From Devosiaceae bacterium (lineage in GTDB: Bacteria; Pseudomonadota; Alphaproteobacteria; Rhizobiales; Devosiaceae): 64,000 nt of DNA. The translations under genes were made by a program, and so were the position numbers. Position 1 is the first letter of the stretch; every line of letters begins with the position of its first letter. Shown in pieces: positions 32,776 through 42,495 of this stretch. Under the pieces are notes generated by a model, which was not told where the DNA came from, did not search any database, and saw only the letters and a list, made by a program, of their open reading frames with translations. Location of the stretch: the NCBI GenBank assembly GCA_021648375.1, contig JAKISW010000012.1, forward strand, positions 5,651-69,650, read 5' to 3'.

Positions 32776-33147
32776 GTGGCCCGCGTAACCGTTGAAGACT
32801 GCATTAAAAAAGTCGAAAACCGTTTTGATCTTATTCTGATGGCTGCCCATCGCTCTCGTCTCATAGCCAATGGCACAGAGATTACGGTTCCCCGTGATAA
32901 TGACAAAAACCCTGTTGTTGCCTTGCGCGAAATTGGAGCGGGGACCTTGTCCCCTGAAGATCTTGAAGAAGATCTGATCCATTCTTTGCAAAATTATGTG
33001 GAAGTTGATGAACCTGAAGAAGCCCCTGCTCCTCCAATTGAGGGCATTGCAGCACCTGATGAGGCCATTACTTTTGATTCGATGAGTGAAGAAGATCTGC
33101 TTCGCGGCATCGAGGGCCTCTCGCCCCCCGATCGGCGTGATGATTGA
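32776..33147 (+). CDS. rpoZ: RNA polymerase omega subunit
   Basis: Omega helps assembly of RNA polymerase and forms part of the ppGpp site. VARVTVEDCIKKVENRFDLILMAAHRSR is the family N terminus, followed by KNPVVALREIGAG. The start is GTG at 32776 with AAGGAGA six bases upstream, giving 123 residues. The C-terminal half is acidic, as in other alphaproteobacteria. It has its own terminator and precedes the (p)ppGpp synthetase gene. Confidence 0.96.
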   Translation: MARVTVEDCIKKVENRFDLILMAAHRSRLIANGTEITVPRDNDKNPVVALREIGAGTLSPEDLEEDLIHSLQNYVEVDEPEEAPAPPIEGIAAPDEAITFDSMSEEDLLRGIEGLSPPDRRDD

Positions 33148-33183
33148 TCTGAATTAATTCTGCTTTATAGTCATTAAGAATTG

Positions 33184-33211
33184 GCGCCGGTTATAGCCGG
33201 CGCTTTTTTTT
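33184..33211 (+). terminator. rho-independent terminator of rpoZ
   Basis: GCGCCGG pairs with CCGGCGC across a six-base loop, followed by eight T residues. It is 37 bases after the rpoZ stop. Confidence 0.92.
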
Positions 33212-33222
33212 GTTCCCATTGT

Positions 33223-33373
33223 TTAGAGCATTTCAAGATAGTTAAGTCCGGTTATCCAGCCCGCCGGCGTGAGGCCCAAAAGAACAGTAACGAAGTTGCT
33301 GTTTCGAAAATGCGACAAATTAAAGACTTAGAGCTTTTGTTTTGATTCAACCAAAACATGATAGGCTTTAGCC
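33223..33373. repeat. dispersed intergenic repeat, copy C
   Basis: It begins with TTTAGAGCATTT, then holds CCAGCCCGCCGGCGTGAGGC (33256-33275, identical in copy D at 54.2 kb), then TGCGACAAATTAAAGACTTA, AGAGC and the palindrome GTTTTGATTCAACCAAAAC that matches copy B with two differences. It fills most of the rpoZ-rsh gap. Confidence 0.7.
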
Positions 33374-33428
33374 AATTGATTTTTTTGGGAGCCGGGATCG
33401 TTTTGTTTTTTTGGGGAATATTAAGCTG

Positions 33429-35705
33429 ATGATGCGCCAATATGAACTTGTTGAAAGGGTTCTGGCCTATAATCCCGGTGCGGATGAGGCGCTGCTTAAT
33501 CGAGCCTACGTCTATGCCATGAAAAAGCATGGCACTCAGACCAGAGATTCTGGCGACCTCTATTTCGCTCATCCCCTGGAAGTTGCAGCAATTCTCACTG
33601 AAATGAAGCTGGATGATGCAACTATTGCCGGAGCCCTGCTTCACGACACAATTGAAGATACCGATGCAACCCGCGAAGAAATTGAAGAATTGTTTGGTCC
33701 CCAGATTGCAGAAGTCGTTGATGGGGTAACCAAGATTGAGCAGCTGAATCTAGTAACCAGGGAAGAGGCTCAGGCGGAAAACCTGCGCAAGCTGTTATTG
33801 GCAATTTCTCAGGATGTAAGGGTCTTGATTGTCAAACTTGCCGATCGATTGCACAATATGCGCACCATAGAATATGTGCCTGAGGAAAAGCGCCGTCGAA
33901 TAGCTCAGGAAACCATGGATATTTATGCTCCTCTGGCCGGGCGTATGGGCATGCAGGATATGCGTTCCGAATTGGAGGATATTTCCTTTGGGGTGCTTCA
34001 GCCAGATCATTATGCAATCATCACCAGCCGCCTAAAACATATGGAGGATGAAAACCGTGGGGCAATCGAGACGATTTCCTCTGAATTAACCCAAAAACTT
34101 GCAACTGCCGGCATTGCTGCGCAGGTTTCTGCCCGGTTAAAAAATCCATGGTCAATTTTTAAAAAAATCGAACAGCGCGATATAGCTCTGGAACAGCTTT
34201 CAGATATTATCGGCTTTCGGGTAATTGTGGAAAATGAAGACGATTGTTATCGCACCCTTGGGGTCGTGCATTCCAATTGGAAAATGGTACCGGGACGATT
34301 CAAGGATTATATTTCACTGCCAAAATATAATGATTACCGTTCAATTCATACAACAATTGTCGGGCCGGCAAATCAACGCGCCGAATTGCAGATCAGGACT
34401 CGCCAAATGCATTCGATTGCTGAATATGGTGTGGCCGGACATGCTTTATATAAGGATAATGTTCAAGGCAGCTTCAAGAAACTGGAAAAAGAAAATCAGG
34501 CCTATAACTGGCTGCGCCAAACTATCGAACACTTGACCAAAGGTGAGGAAACTGATGAATTCCTTGAATACACCAAGCTGGAACTGTTTCAGGATCAGGT
34601 TTTTTGTTTTTCTCCACAGGGGCGACTTATTGCCCTGCCTCGCGGAGCCACGCCCATTGATTTTGCCTATGCGGTGCACACTGATATTGGCGATACCTGC
34701 ACTGGCGCGAAAATAAACGGAGTGATTTCTCCCCTTGTTTCCCGTTTGAGAAACGGGGACGAGGTAGAAATTATTCGTGACAGCAATCACACTCCATCTC
34801 CCCATTGGGTAAATATTGCCATAACCGGCAAGGCTCGTTCCGCTATTCGCCGAGCGGTCAGAATTGAGGAATTAAAGCGTGCCAGAACCTTGGGAAAACA
34901 GGTTTTGGGAACGCTTTTGCAGCGCGAGGGAATTGAAGATGAGGAAACAGGGGCAAAAAAACTTGCGGTATTGGCTGGCTTCAAATCCGTTGATGATTTG
35001 ATTGAGGCTATTGGGTCCGGGCAAATTCAGGCTGAGAATTTAGATGAGCATGTGGAAAAGCTCACCGGCAAACGCCGTTCAATGTTCAGGCGCAAAAAAA
35101 TCACCCTGCCGGTGGCTCAAGAGGCTGATGGCTGGTTTTCTCTTCGTGATAACTCCAACTTCAAATTTCGCATTCCCGGTGGCCAACGGCTTGGAGCAAA
35201 GGGCAAAGCCGCCTTGTCCCGACTTGGGTTTAACACGCCGGTGCATATATCTCCTGAGGGAGTAGTGCCCGGAGATCGTATGGTTGGAATTTTGGATACC
35301 GAGGGCGTTTTGAGTATATTTCCAATCCACTCCGATGCGCTGGAAAGCCTTTATAACAAAGATGTGGCCTGGATTGATGTGCTATGGGATGCACGGCACG
35401 CCCACAATAACATGTTTAATGTTTCGGTTTCTATGCTTGCAGCCAACAAACCTGGCATGCTGGCCAATGCCACCGCAACAATTGCCTCATGTGATGCAAA
35501 TATTCACAATCTGGTATTGCGGATGATTTCGCCTGAATTTCATCAGCTGATATTTCAGTTGGAAGTGCGCGATCTTGTGCAGTTGACCGAAGCGCTCTCC
35601 ACATTGAAATATTCTGATGGTCTTTCAAAAGTGCGGCGGTCCAGCATCGAAGAAGCGCGGGCAATATCGCGTATCGATTGGCAAAATCATAATGAAGAAT
35701 CATAA
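33429..35705 (+). CDS. rsh: bifunctional (p)ppGpp synthetase/hydrolase
   Basis: This is the alphaproteobacterial RelA/SpoT homolog controlling the stringent response. The HD hydrolase domain (YFAHPLEVAAIL, GALLHDTIEDT), the synthetase domain (GRFKDYISLPKYNDYRSIHT), the TGS domain (ATPIDFAYAVHTDIGD) and the C-terminal ACT domain appear in order over 758 residues. ATG 33429 gives the familiar MMRQYELVERV start. It is the only Rsh gene seen in this window. It lies downstream of rpoZ, whose product forms part of a ppGpp site. Confidence 0.95.
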   Translation: MMRQYELVERVLAYNPGADEALLNRAYVYAMKKHGTQTRDSGDLYFAHPLEVAAILTEMKLDDATIAGALLHDTIEDTDATREEIEELFGPQIAEVVDGVTKIEQLNLVTREEAQAENLRKLLLAISQDVRVLIVKLADRLHNMRTIEYVPEEKRRRIAQETMDIYAPLAGRMGMQDMRSELEDISFGVLQPDHYAIITSRLKHMEDENRGAIETISSELTQKLATAGIAAQVSARLKNPWSIFKKIEQRDIALEQLSDIIGFRVIVENEDDCYRTLGVVHSNWKMVPGRFKDYISLPKYNDYRSIHTTIVGPANQRAELQIRTRQMHSIAEYGVAGHALYKDNVQGSFKKLEKENQAYNWLRQTIEHLTKGEETDEFLEYTKLELFQDQVFCFSPQGRLIALPRGATPIDFAYAVHTDIGDTCTGAKINGVISPLVSRLRNGDEVEIIRDSNHTPSPHWVNIAITGKARSAIRRAVRIEELKRARTLGKQVLGTLLQREGIEDEETGAKKLAVLAGFKSVDDLIEAIGSGQIQAENLDEHVEKLTGKRRSMFRRKKITLPVAQEADGWFSLRDNSNFKFRIPGGQRLGAKGKAALSRLGFNTPVHISPEGVVPGDRMVGILDTEGVLSIFPIHSDALESLYNKDVAWIDVLWDARHAHNNMFNVSVSMLAANKPGMLANATATIASCDANIHNLVLRMISPEFHQLIFQLEVRDLVQLTEALSTLKYSDGLSKVRRSSIEEARAISRIDWQNHNEES

Positions 35706-35737
35706 TATATGTCAGCACAAACCACCGGAAAGTTAAG

Positions 35738-36355
35738 ATGAACCTTGCAGATGATCAAAAAAACAACTCCCTGTCGCAAAAACAGGTTTTGGACATTTTT
35801 GCCGATTGTGGGGCGATTTTACACGGTCACTTCATTCTGACTTCGGGCCTGCGCTCAGCAACTTATCTGCAAAAAGCACTGGTATTTCGCCAACCGGAAA
35901 AGGCTCAAATTCTTTGCTCGGCGCTGGCACAAAAAATCACTGAGGCCAGGCTTGGTGAAATTTCCCAGATTGTTGCTCCGGCGATGGGGGGAGTTATTCC
36001 CGGTTATGAAACGGCTCGTCATCTGGGCCTGCCGGCAATTTTTACTGAAAGAGTTGAGGGTAAGTTCCAACTTCGCCGTGGATTTGAAATTTTTCCCGGT
36101 GAAAAAATCATTGTCGTCGATGATATAATTTCTACCGGGATTTCTATCCGGGAATGCATTGCCTGCGTTGAAGAAATGGGGGGCGATGTGATCGCTGCCG
36201 CTTGTTTGATTGATCGCTCGGCCGGGGAGGCGGATATTGGTGTGAAGCTGATAAAACTGATTGATTTTAAGGTCAGTGCATATTCTGAGGATGAACTGCC
36301 AGCAGAATTGGCAGCGATACCGCCCATTAAGCCCGGCAGTCGCGGACTGGCTTGA
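35738..36355 (+). CDS. pyrE: orotate phosphoribosyltransferase
   Basis: Joins orotate and PRPP to make OMP in pyrimidine synthesis. The PRPP-binding loop IIVVDDIISTGISIREC is intact, and FILTSGLRSATYLQK is the substrate-binding N-terminal motif. Its 205 residues suit the family. It is 32 bases after rsh and probably co-transcribed with it and the following genes. Confidence 0.94.
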   Translation: MNLADDQKNNSLSQKQVLDIFADCGAILHGHFILTSGLRSATYLQKALVFRQPEKAQILCSALAQKITEARLGEISQIVAPAMGGVIPGYETARHLGLPAIFTERVEGKFQLRRGFEIFPGEKIIVVDDIISTGISIRECIACVEEMGGDVIAAACLIDRSAGEADIGVKLIKLIDFKVSAYSEDELPAELAAIPPIKPGSRGLA

Positions 36356-36403
36356 GCACTTTAATACTGACCTGAGGGTTTTTGTGATTATTGGAAGAAT
36401 TCT

Positions 36404-36841
36404 ATGATTATTGGACTTGGTAATGATATGTGCGAAATCAAACGCATGGAGGCGACACTAAACAGGTTTGGCGAGCGCTTTACCATGCGTTGTTTTACCG
36501 AAATCGAGCGCAAAAAATCCGATGCCAGAAAAAATCGCGCGGCCTCTTATGCCAAACGTTTTTCCGCAAAAGAGGCCTGTGCAAAAGCGCTTGGAACCGG
36601 GCTCTCGAATGGAGTGTTCTGGCGTGATATGGGGGTGGTGAACCTTCCTTCGGGAAAGCCCACAATGCAACTGAGCGGGGGCGCGCAAAAAGTTCTGCAA
36701 CATATTGTGCCAGCGGGATATCAACCCCATATACATGTTTCAATAACTGACGATGGCGGCATGGCCTTCACTTTTGTGATAATTGAAGCGTTACCGATTG
36801 AAACTTTGCCGATTTCTAAAAAATTCGCCAATTTAAAATGA
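36404..36841 (+). CDS. acpS: holo-[acyl-carrier-protein] synthase
   Basis: Transfers 4'-phosphopantetheine from CoA to acyl carrier protein. IIGLGNDMCEIKRME contains the Mg-binding Asp, and RFSAKEACAKALGTGL the catalytic Glu and Lys. The 145 residues include a short extra tail. It is followed by lepB, as in other Rhizobiales. Confidence 0.94.
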   Translation: MIIGLGNDMCEIKRMEATLNRFGERFTMRCFTEIERKKSDARKNRAASYAKRFSAKEACAKALGTGLSNGVFWRDMGVVNLPSGKPTMQLSGGAQKVLQHIVPAGYQPHIHVSITDDGGMAFTFVIIEALPIETLPISKKFANLK

Positions 36842-36943
36842 TTGCTGGTTTTTAAGCGAACGCAGACAATAACAACAGTTGACCATAGGGGTTGCCTTGC
36901 GTAACCACACTATAATGATCAAATAATTCTGGAGAGCCTGACA

Positions 36944-37702
36944 ATGTCGAGCGAAACAAAATCAAAAGACAAAGAAAAGCCCTCCGAATTGCGAGAAACC
37001 ATTGTCGTAATTGTTCAGGCACTTATTATTGCGTTGGTTTTTCGCAGCTTTATATATCAGCCTTTTTCTATTCCCACCGCCTCGTTGCAACCAAACATGA
37101 TGATTGGAGATTATTTTATCTCCTCTAAGTTTACATGGGGCTATGGGCGTTATTCGTTTCCACTTGGTATTGCGCCAATAGATGGTAGGATTTTTGGGCG
37201 CGAGCCAAATCGCGGTGATATCGCAGTGTTCAAAAATGCCCCGACGGGTGAGGATTATGTCAAAAGAGTCATTGGAATTCCCGGTGATCGTATCCAGATG
37301 ATTAATGGACGTTTGTTCATTAACGGGGAAATGCTGGAGCGTGAAATGATCGGTCGGGCCACCGATACTGACAGCTTTGGCAATTCACTGCCGGTGACTC
37401 AGTATATGGAGACGCTTCCCAGCGGATTCTCTTATATGATAAACGAAATTTCCGACAATGGCTCTTTGGACAATACAATTGAATATGCGGTGCCTGAGGG
37501 GCATTATTTTATGATGGGTGACAATCGCGATCGCTCTCAAGACAGCCGTATTCTAAGCGCTGTAGGATATGTTCCCTTTGGCAATCTTATCGGCAAGGCC
37601 GAGGCCAGGTTCTTCTCCATGCAGGATAACGTCCCCCCGTGGCAGGTATGGCAATGGCCAGCCAAGCTGCGCCTCGATCGCATGTTTCAATCGGTATATT
37701 GA
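36944..37702 (+). CDS. lepB: signal peptidase I
   Basis: Membrane-bound serine protease that removes signal peptides. One TM helix (about residues 18-38) is followed by box B with the catalytic Ser in FSIPTASLQPNMMIGDYF (the usual G-S-M reads A-S-L). Box D has the catalytic Lys in GEDYVKRVIGIPGD, and box E is MGDNRDRSQDSR. Length is 252 residues. The stop shares its last base with the rnc ATG (TGATG). Confidence 0.94.
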   Translation: MSSETKSKDKEKPSELRETIVVIVQALIIALVFRSFIYQPFSIPTASLQPNMMIGDYFISSKFTWGYGRYSFPLGIAPIDGRIFGREPNRGDIAVFKNAPTGEDYVKRVIGIPGDRIQMINGRLFINGEMLEREMIGRATDTDSFGNSLPVTQYMETLPSGFSYMINEISDNGSLDNTIEYAVPEGHYFMMGDNRDRSQDSRILSAVGYVPFGNLIGKAEARFFSMQDNVPPWQVWQWPAKLRLDRMFQSVY

Positions 37703-38403
37703 TGGTGAATCCAAAACCAGATTTTTCTAAACTGGAAGATATTCTGCAATATAGTTTTGCCGATAAAGACATTTTGCAGCGCGCACTAACCCACACCAGC
37801 GCTGTTTCCCCCGGTCGTCGGGTAAAAGATTCTTATCAACGCCTGGAATTTCTGGGGGACAGAATATTGGGGCTGGTGGCGGCAGATTTGCTCTTTAAGC
37901 GCCTGCCAGATGCCAAAGAGGGGGAATTGGCGCGGGCCTTGAATTCAATTGTGCGTAAAGAAGCCTGCGCTGCGGTGGCAGTCGAGCTTGGGCTTGGCTC
38001 ATTTGTTCAAATGGATAAAAGCGAAGCGCGCACCGGCGGCCGGGAGAAGCCTTCGGTTCTGGCTGATGTTTGCGAAGCCATTATAGGGGCCATTTACGTG
38101 GATGGCGGTCATCAAAAATCATTTGAATTTGTACAGCGCACGTTTAACGCCCATATATCAGCTGCAGACAGGCCCCAGATTGATGCAAAAACCAAATTGC
38201 AGGAATGGGCCCAGGGACGTGGATTTGCCACCCCGCAATATCTTGAAATTGACCGGACTGGCCCGGCTCATAACCCGGTTTTTTCCATCAAGGTAAAAGT
38301 TGAGGGTTTTGAAACCATATCGGCACAGGGTCCTTCAAAAAAAACCGCTGAGCAAAGCGTTGCCGAATTATTTTTGCGCCGTGAAGGCATATTGGAAACT
38401 TAA
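37702..38403 (+). CDS. rnc: ribonuclease III
   Basis: Cleaves double-stranded RNA in rRNA processing. QRLEFLGDRILGLV is the RNase III signature, with further acidic residues in DVCEAIIGAIYVDGG. The last 70 residues form a double-stranded RNA-binding domain (TKLQEWAQGRGFATPQY... GPSKKTAEQSVAELFL). ATG 37702 overlaps the lepB stop by one base; a longer frame begins inside lepB. Length is 233 residues. Confidence 0.95.
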   Translation: MVNPKPDFSKLEDILQYSFADKDILQRALTHTSAVSPGRRVKDSYQRLEFLGDRILGLVAADLLFKRLPDAKEGELARALNSIVRKEACAAVAVELGLGSFVQMDKSEARTGGREKPSVLADVCEAIIGAIYVDGGHQKSFEFVQRTFNAHISAADRPQIDAKTKLQEWAQGRGFATPQYLEIDRTGPAHNPVFSIKVKVEGFETISAQGPSKKTAEQSVAELFLRREGILET

Positions 38404-38406
38404 AAA

Positions 38407-39336
38407 ATGCAAAAAAAGAACGACCAAAAAACTTCTGATACCGATCAGACCCGCTGTGGTTTTATCGCGCTTGTTGGTGCTCCAAATGCGGGTAAATCCA
38501 CAATGCTCAATGCCTTGGTGGGAACCAAGGTTTCAATCGTGACTCATAAGGCCCAGACCACCAGAGCACAAATTCGCGGAGTGGTAATTCGTGATCAGGC
38601 CCAAATTGTCTTCATTGATACTCCTGGAATTTTTGCCCCTAAACGTCGACTTGATCGCGCCATGGTTAAGTCTGCTTGGACCGGCGCTGGCGATGCTGAT
38701 TTTATCGCTCTTATCGTTGATGCTCATAAGGGGGTTACCCCTGATTTGGACCGGCTATTGGTGGGGTTGGCAAAAACCAATCGTCCAAAATTGCTGGTGT
38801 TGAACAAGATTGATAAAATCCCCCGTGAAAAATTGCTGGAAATTTCAGCCGATTTGAACGAGCGCGGCGATTTTGATCGCACCTTCATGCTCTCGGCTTT
38901 GAAGGGCAATGGGTTGGATGATTTTATTGATTGGGCAGCCTCTGCTATTCCTTTGGGACCATGGCATTTTCCAGAAGAACAATTAAGCGACCTTTCTCTT
39001 GCTCTTACGGCGGCAGAAGTCACCCGCGAAAAGATTTTTATGCGGGTGCATGAGGAAATCCCCTATAATATCACCGTTGAAACTGAGCGCTTCAAAGTGC
39101 AAAAAAACGGTGATTATAAAATTGACCAGGTGATTTATGTGACCAGAGATGGGCACAAAAAAATCGTTTTGGGAAAAAATGGAGCATCGATAAAAGCTGT
39201 TGGCTCCGAAGCCAGAAAAGACCTGATGGAAATGTTTGATACCAAAGTTCATTTGTTTTTGTTTGTAAAAGTCAGAGAGAACTGGGCCGATGATCCCAGC
39301 CGTTATCGCGAGATGGGTCTGGAGTTTCATGATTGA
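38407..39336 (+). CDS. era: GTPase Era
   Basis: Binds 16S rRNA and checks 30S maturation. G1 GAPNAGKST, G3 DTPG and G4 NKID are present, followed by a C-terminal KH domain (KIVLGKNGASIKAVGSEARKDL). It has 309 residues. It is three bases after rnc, reflecting the common rnc-era pairing. Confidence 0.96.
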   Translation: MQKKNDQKTSDTDQTRCGFIALVGAPNAGKSTMLNALVGTKVSIVTHKAQTTRAQIRGVVIRDQAQIVFIDTPGIFAPKRRLDRAMVKSAWTGAGDADFIALIVDAHKGVTPDLDRLLVGLAKTNRPKLLVLNKIDKIPREKLLEISADLNERGDFDRTFMLSALKGNGLDDFIDWAASAIPLGPWHFPEEQLSDLSLALTAAEVTREKIFMRVHEEIPYNITVETERFKVQKNGDYKIDQVIYVTRDGHKKIVLGKNGASIKAVGSEARKDLMEMFDTKVHLFLFVKVRENWADDPSRYREMGLEFHD

Positions 39337-39364
39337 TATGACGCTCTAAACCGGAAGGCAAAAC

Positions 39365-40081
39365 ATGCAATGGAGCGCTGAAGGGCTGATAATCGGGGTT
39401 CGCCGCCATGGAGAAACCAGTGTTATCATTGAAACCATGAGTGTTGATCATGGGCGCCATATGGGACTGGTGCGCGGTGGACGTTCAGCCAAATTACGCG
39501 CAACCCTGCAAGCGGGGAACTGGGTGCAATTAAGCTGGCGGGCCAGACTTGAAGAGCACTTAGGGATTTTTTCTGTTGAGCTGATCAAGCCTCGAGCTGC
39601 AGATCTGATCGCTAAGCGTTCAAAGCTTTATATCAGCCAATTATTGTTTGCCCATCTTCGCTTGCTGCCCGAACGCGACCCCCATGAAAGGCTTCTGCAA
39701 TTTACTCTGGAGATTCTTGATAGTGATTTGGATATTTGCCAACAGGTGCAAATGCTATCATTATTCGAATTAGCGCTTTTGGATGAGTTGGGGTTTGGGC
39801 TGGATTTAACCTCATGTGCTATTAGCGGGCAAACCGAGGGCTTAACCCATGTTTCCCCAAAAAGCGGCCGAGCGGTGACCACCTATGCAGCAGGGGAATT
39901 TGTTGAGCGCTTGCTGCCTTTGCCGTCATTTTTTCAAACCAGCCAGAATGCATCCCCAAGTCAGGTGCTGGACGCCATGAAGCTCACAGGGCATTTTTTG
40001 CAGCGTCATATCTGGGATGTGCGCGAAATATCTTCTCCCATGCAAAGAGAGCAGATTTTGAACGAGTTACAGGGCAATTAA
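39365..40081 (+). CDS. recO: DNA repair protein RecO
   Basis: Part of the RecFOR gap-repair system that loads RecA. The N-terminal OB fold is visible (MQWSAEGLIIGVRRHGETSV), followed by a helical domain (LSLFELALLDELGFGLDLTSC). The 238 residues match the family. The last codons and stop fall in a 14-bp tandem duplication, which may have altered the C terminus slightly. Confidence 0.92.
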   Translation: MQWSAEGLIIGVRRHGETSVIIETMSVDHGRHMGLVRGGRSAKLRATLQAGNWVQLSWRARLEEHLGIFSVELIKPRAADLIAKRSKLYISQLLFAHLRLLPERDPHERLLQFTLEILDSDLDICQQVQMLSLFELALLDELGFGLDLTSCAISGQTEGLTHVSPKSGRAVTTYAAGEFVERLLPLPSFFQTSQNASPSQVLDAMKLTGHFLQRHIWDVREISSPMQREQILNELQGN

Positions 40082-40105
40082 CCCAGGGCAATTAACCCAG
40101 AGAAT
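40070..40105 (+). repeat. 14-bp tandem repeat over the recO stop
   Basis: CAGGGCAATTAACC occurs twice head to tail (40070-40083 and 40084-40097), with a partial third copy (CAGAGAATTA). The first copy contains the recO stop codon. Confidence 0.85.
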
Positions 40106-40246
40106 TAGTCCAAAGAACCGTTATAATTGCCTAAATGATTCGCATTTGTATCGGCTGCAAACCGGCATAAAGTGATTCAATTTTAAAGAATTAGCCCAAT
40201 TTGCTAATCTAAAAACTTCAAACCACCAACCCGCATCAGGATTATA

Positions 40247-42490
40247 ATGGCCGATATTTTACCTCCAAAAGAAAAGAAAATTCAGATCGTTGATCTGCAA
40301 AAGGCTTTGGAAGAGCGCTATTTATCCTATGCCCTGTCCACCATTACCCAGCGGGCCTTACCCGATGTTCGCGATGGCCTAAAGCCTGTGCATCGGCGCA
40401 TCCTCTATGTGATGAACCTGCTCAAACTCAACCCTGATCAGGGCTATAAAAAATCCGCAAAAGTTGTGGGCGATGTTATCGGTGGATTTCACCCCCATGG
40501 TGATCAATCGATTTATGATGCGCTGGTGCGTCTGGCGCAGGATTTTGCCCTGCGTTTTCCGCTGGTTGACGGGCAGGGGAACTTTGGCTCCATTGATGGA
40601 GATTCAGCTGCCGCCTATCGCTACACCGAAGCCAGAATGACAAGTGTTGCCGCCCGATTACTGGAAGGGATTGGTGAAAACGCCGTTGATTTTGTGCCCA
40701 CCTATGATGGTCAAACCCAACAACCTTCTGTGTTGCCGGCAAATTTTCCCAACCTTTTGGCCAATGGATCTTCGGGGATTGCGGTTGGAATGGCCACTTC
40801 CGTCCCCCCCCATAATGTTGGGGAGCTTTGTGAAGCCGCCTTGCACCTTATTCATAATCCCAACGCCACCACTGCGGACCTGGTTAAATTTGTTCCCGGC
40901 CCTGATTTTCCCACTGGCGGAATTTTGGTGGAGCCAAAAGAAGATATTCTAAAAGCATATGAAACCGGGCGAGGGGGCTTTCGGGTGCGGGCGCGCTGGA
41001 ACAGTGAAGATGCGGGCCGTGGCACATGGCAAATTGTGATCACTGAAATGTCTTACGGGGTGCAAAAATCCCGTCTGGTCGAAAAAATTGCTGACCTGAT
41101 GCTGGCTAAAAAACTGCCGCTGTTAAAAGACGTGCGCGATGAATCTGCCGAAGATATTCGCCTTATTCTGGAGCCAAAATCCCGTTCTGTTGATCCGATA
41201 ATTCTAATGGAATCCATGTTTAAGCTAACGGACCTTGAAACCAGATTTTCTTTAAACATGAATGTTCTGGATATGGGCACCACCCCAAAGGTTATGAGCC
41301 TTGGCGAGGTTTTGCGCGCCTGGTTGCAGCACAGAAAAACCGTTCTTGTCCGCCGCTCCCAATATCGTCTTGATCAGATTGATAACCGCCTTGAGGTATT
41401 GTCGGGCTATTTGATTGCTTATTTGAATCTGGATGAAATCATTCGCATCATACGCGAAGAGGATCACCCAAAAGCCTTTATGATGCAAAAATTTGACCTC
41501 ACCGATGGTCAGGCTGAGGCAATTTTAAACATGCGGCTTCGCTCTTTGCGCAAGCTTGAAGAAATTGAAATTAGGGGCGAATTTGATAAACTAAGCGAAG
41601 AGAAAAAACATTTGCAGGTTCTTTTAGGCTCTGAGCGTCGCCAGTGGGGCGCAATAACAACGCAAGTCAGCGAGTTGAGGGATGAGTATGGTCCCAAGAG
41701 CAAACTCGGTGCCAGACGTACCAGTTTTGGCGACATGCCTGATAGCGAAGATTTTGATTTTGAAGCTGCAATGATTGAGCGTGAGCCAGTGACTGTTGTA
41801 TTGTCCCAAAAGGGCTGGATACGAGCCATTAAGGGCCACAACACCGAAAATTCGACCCTGCAATTTAAGAGCGGAGACGATTTTAAATTATCCCTGAAAG
41901 TTCAAACCACCGATAAACTGCTGATGCTGACCACCTGCGGGCGCATATATACTCTTGGGGTTGATAAACTGCCCGGAGGTCGCGGTCATGGTGAGCCTGT
42001 GCGTATCATGGTGGATATGGAGGAGGGACATGATATTGTTGATATGTTTGTCCACGTCGCCGGCACAAAACGCCTGATTGCTTCAAATCTTGGTAATGGT
42101 TTTATTGTTCTTGAAGATGATATGATTGCCAATACCCGCAAAGGCAAAAAAATTCTTAATGTATCAGGACCTAATGAGGCAAGGTTTTGCGTTCTTGCAG
42201 CTGGCGATCAGGTCGCAACAATTGGCGATAATCGCAAGCTGCTGGTTTTCCCCATTTCCCAATTGCCTGAAATGGGCCGGGGCAAAGGGGTACGCCTGCA
42301 AAAATATAAGGATGGCGGAATTAGCGATGCGGTGGTGTTTAATGCCGAAGATGGAATGAGCTGGGTAGATAGTTCCGGTCGTACCTTTACGCGCTCCATG
42401 GAGGATTTGATCGAATGGATTGGAGATCGCGCCGCAGCAGGGCGGGTGCGCCCAACCGGATTTCCACGTAATAATAAATTCAAAGGCTGA
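40247..42490 (+). CDS. parC: DNA topoisomerase IV subunit A
   Basis: Decatenates daughter chromosomes. ALPDVRDGLKPVHRRILY, the quinolone-region GFHPHGDQSIYDALVRLAQ and the active-site Tyr in AAAYRYTEARMT are typical. The C-terminal half contains the beta-pinwheel. Its 747 residues and lack of a full GyrA C-terminal box favour ParC. It converges with the next gene, leaving only five bases between the stops. Confidence 0.94.
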   Translation: MADILPPKEKKIQIVDLQKALEERYLSYALSTITQRALPDVRDGLKPVHRRILYVMNLLKLNPDQGYKKSAKVVGDVIGGFHPHGDQSIYDALVRLAQDFALRFPLVDGQGNFGSIDGDSAAAYRYTEARMTSVAARLLEGIGENAVDFVPTYDGQTQQPSVLPANFPNLLANGSSGIAVGMATSVPPHNVGELCEAALHLIHNPNATTADLVKFVPGPDFPTGGILVEPKEDILKAYETGRGGFRVRARWNSEDAGRGTWQIVITEMSYGVQKSRLVEKIADLMLAKKLPLLKDVRDESAEDIRLILEPKSRSVDPIILMESMFKLTDLETRFSLNMNVLDMGTTPKVMSLGEVLRAWLQHRKTVLVRRSQYRLDQIDNRLEVLSGYLIAYLNLDEIIRIIREEDHPKAFMMQKFDLTDGQAEAILNMRLRSLRKLEEIEIRGEFDKLSEEKKHLQVLLGSERRQWGAITTQVSELRDEYGPKSKLGARRTSFGDMPDSEDFDFEAAMIEREPVTVVLSQKGWIRAIKGHNTENSTLQFKSGDDFKLSLKVQTTDKLLMLTTCGRIYTLGVDKLPGGRGHGEPVRIMVDMEEGHDIVDMFVHVAGTKRLIASNLGNGFIVLEDDMIANTRKGKKILNVSGPNEARFCVLAAGDQVATIGDNRKLLVFPISQLPEMGRGKGVRLQKYKDGGISDAVVFNAEDGMSWVDSSGRTFTRSMEDLIEWIGDRAAAGRVRPTGFPRNNKFKG

Positions 42491-42495
42491 TTTTG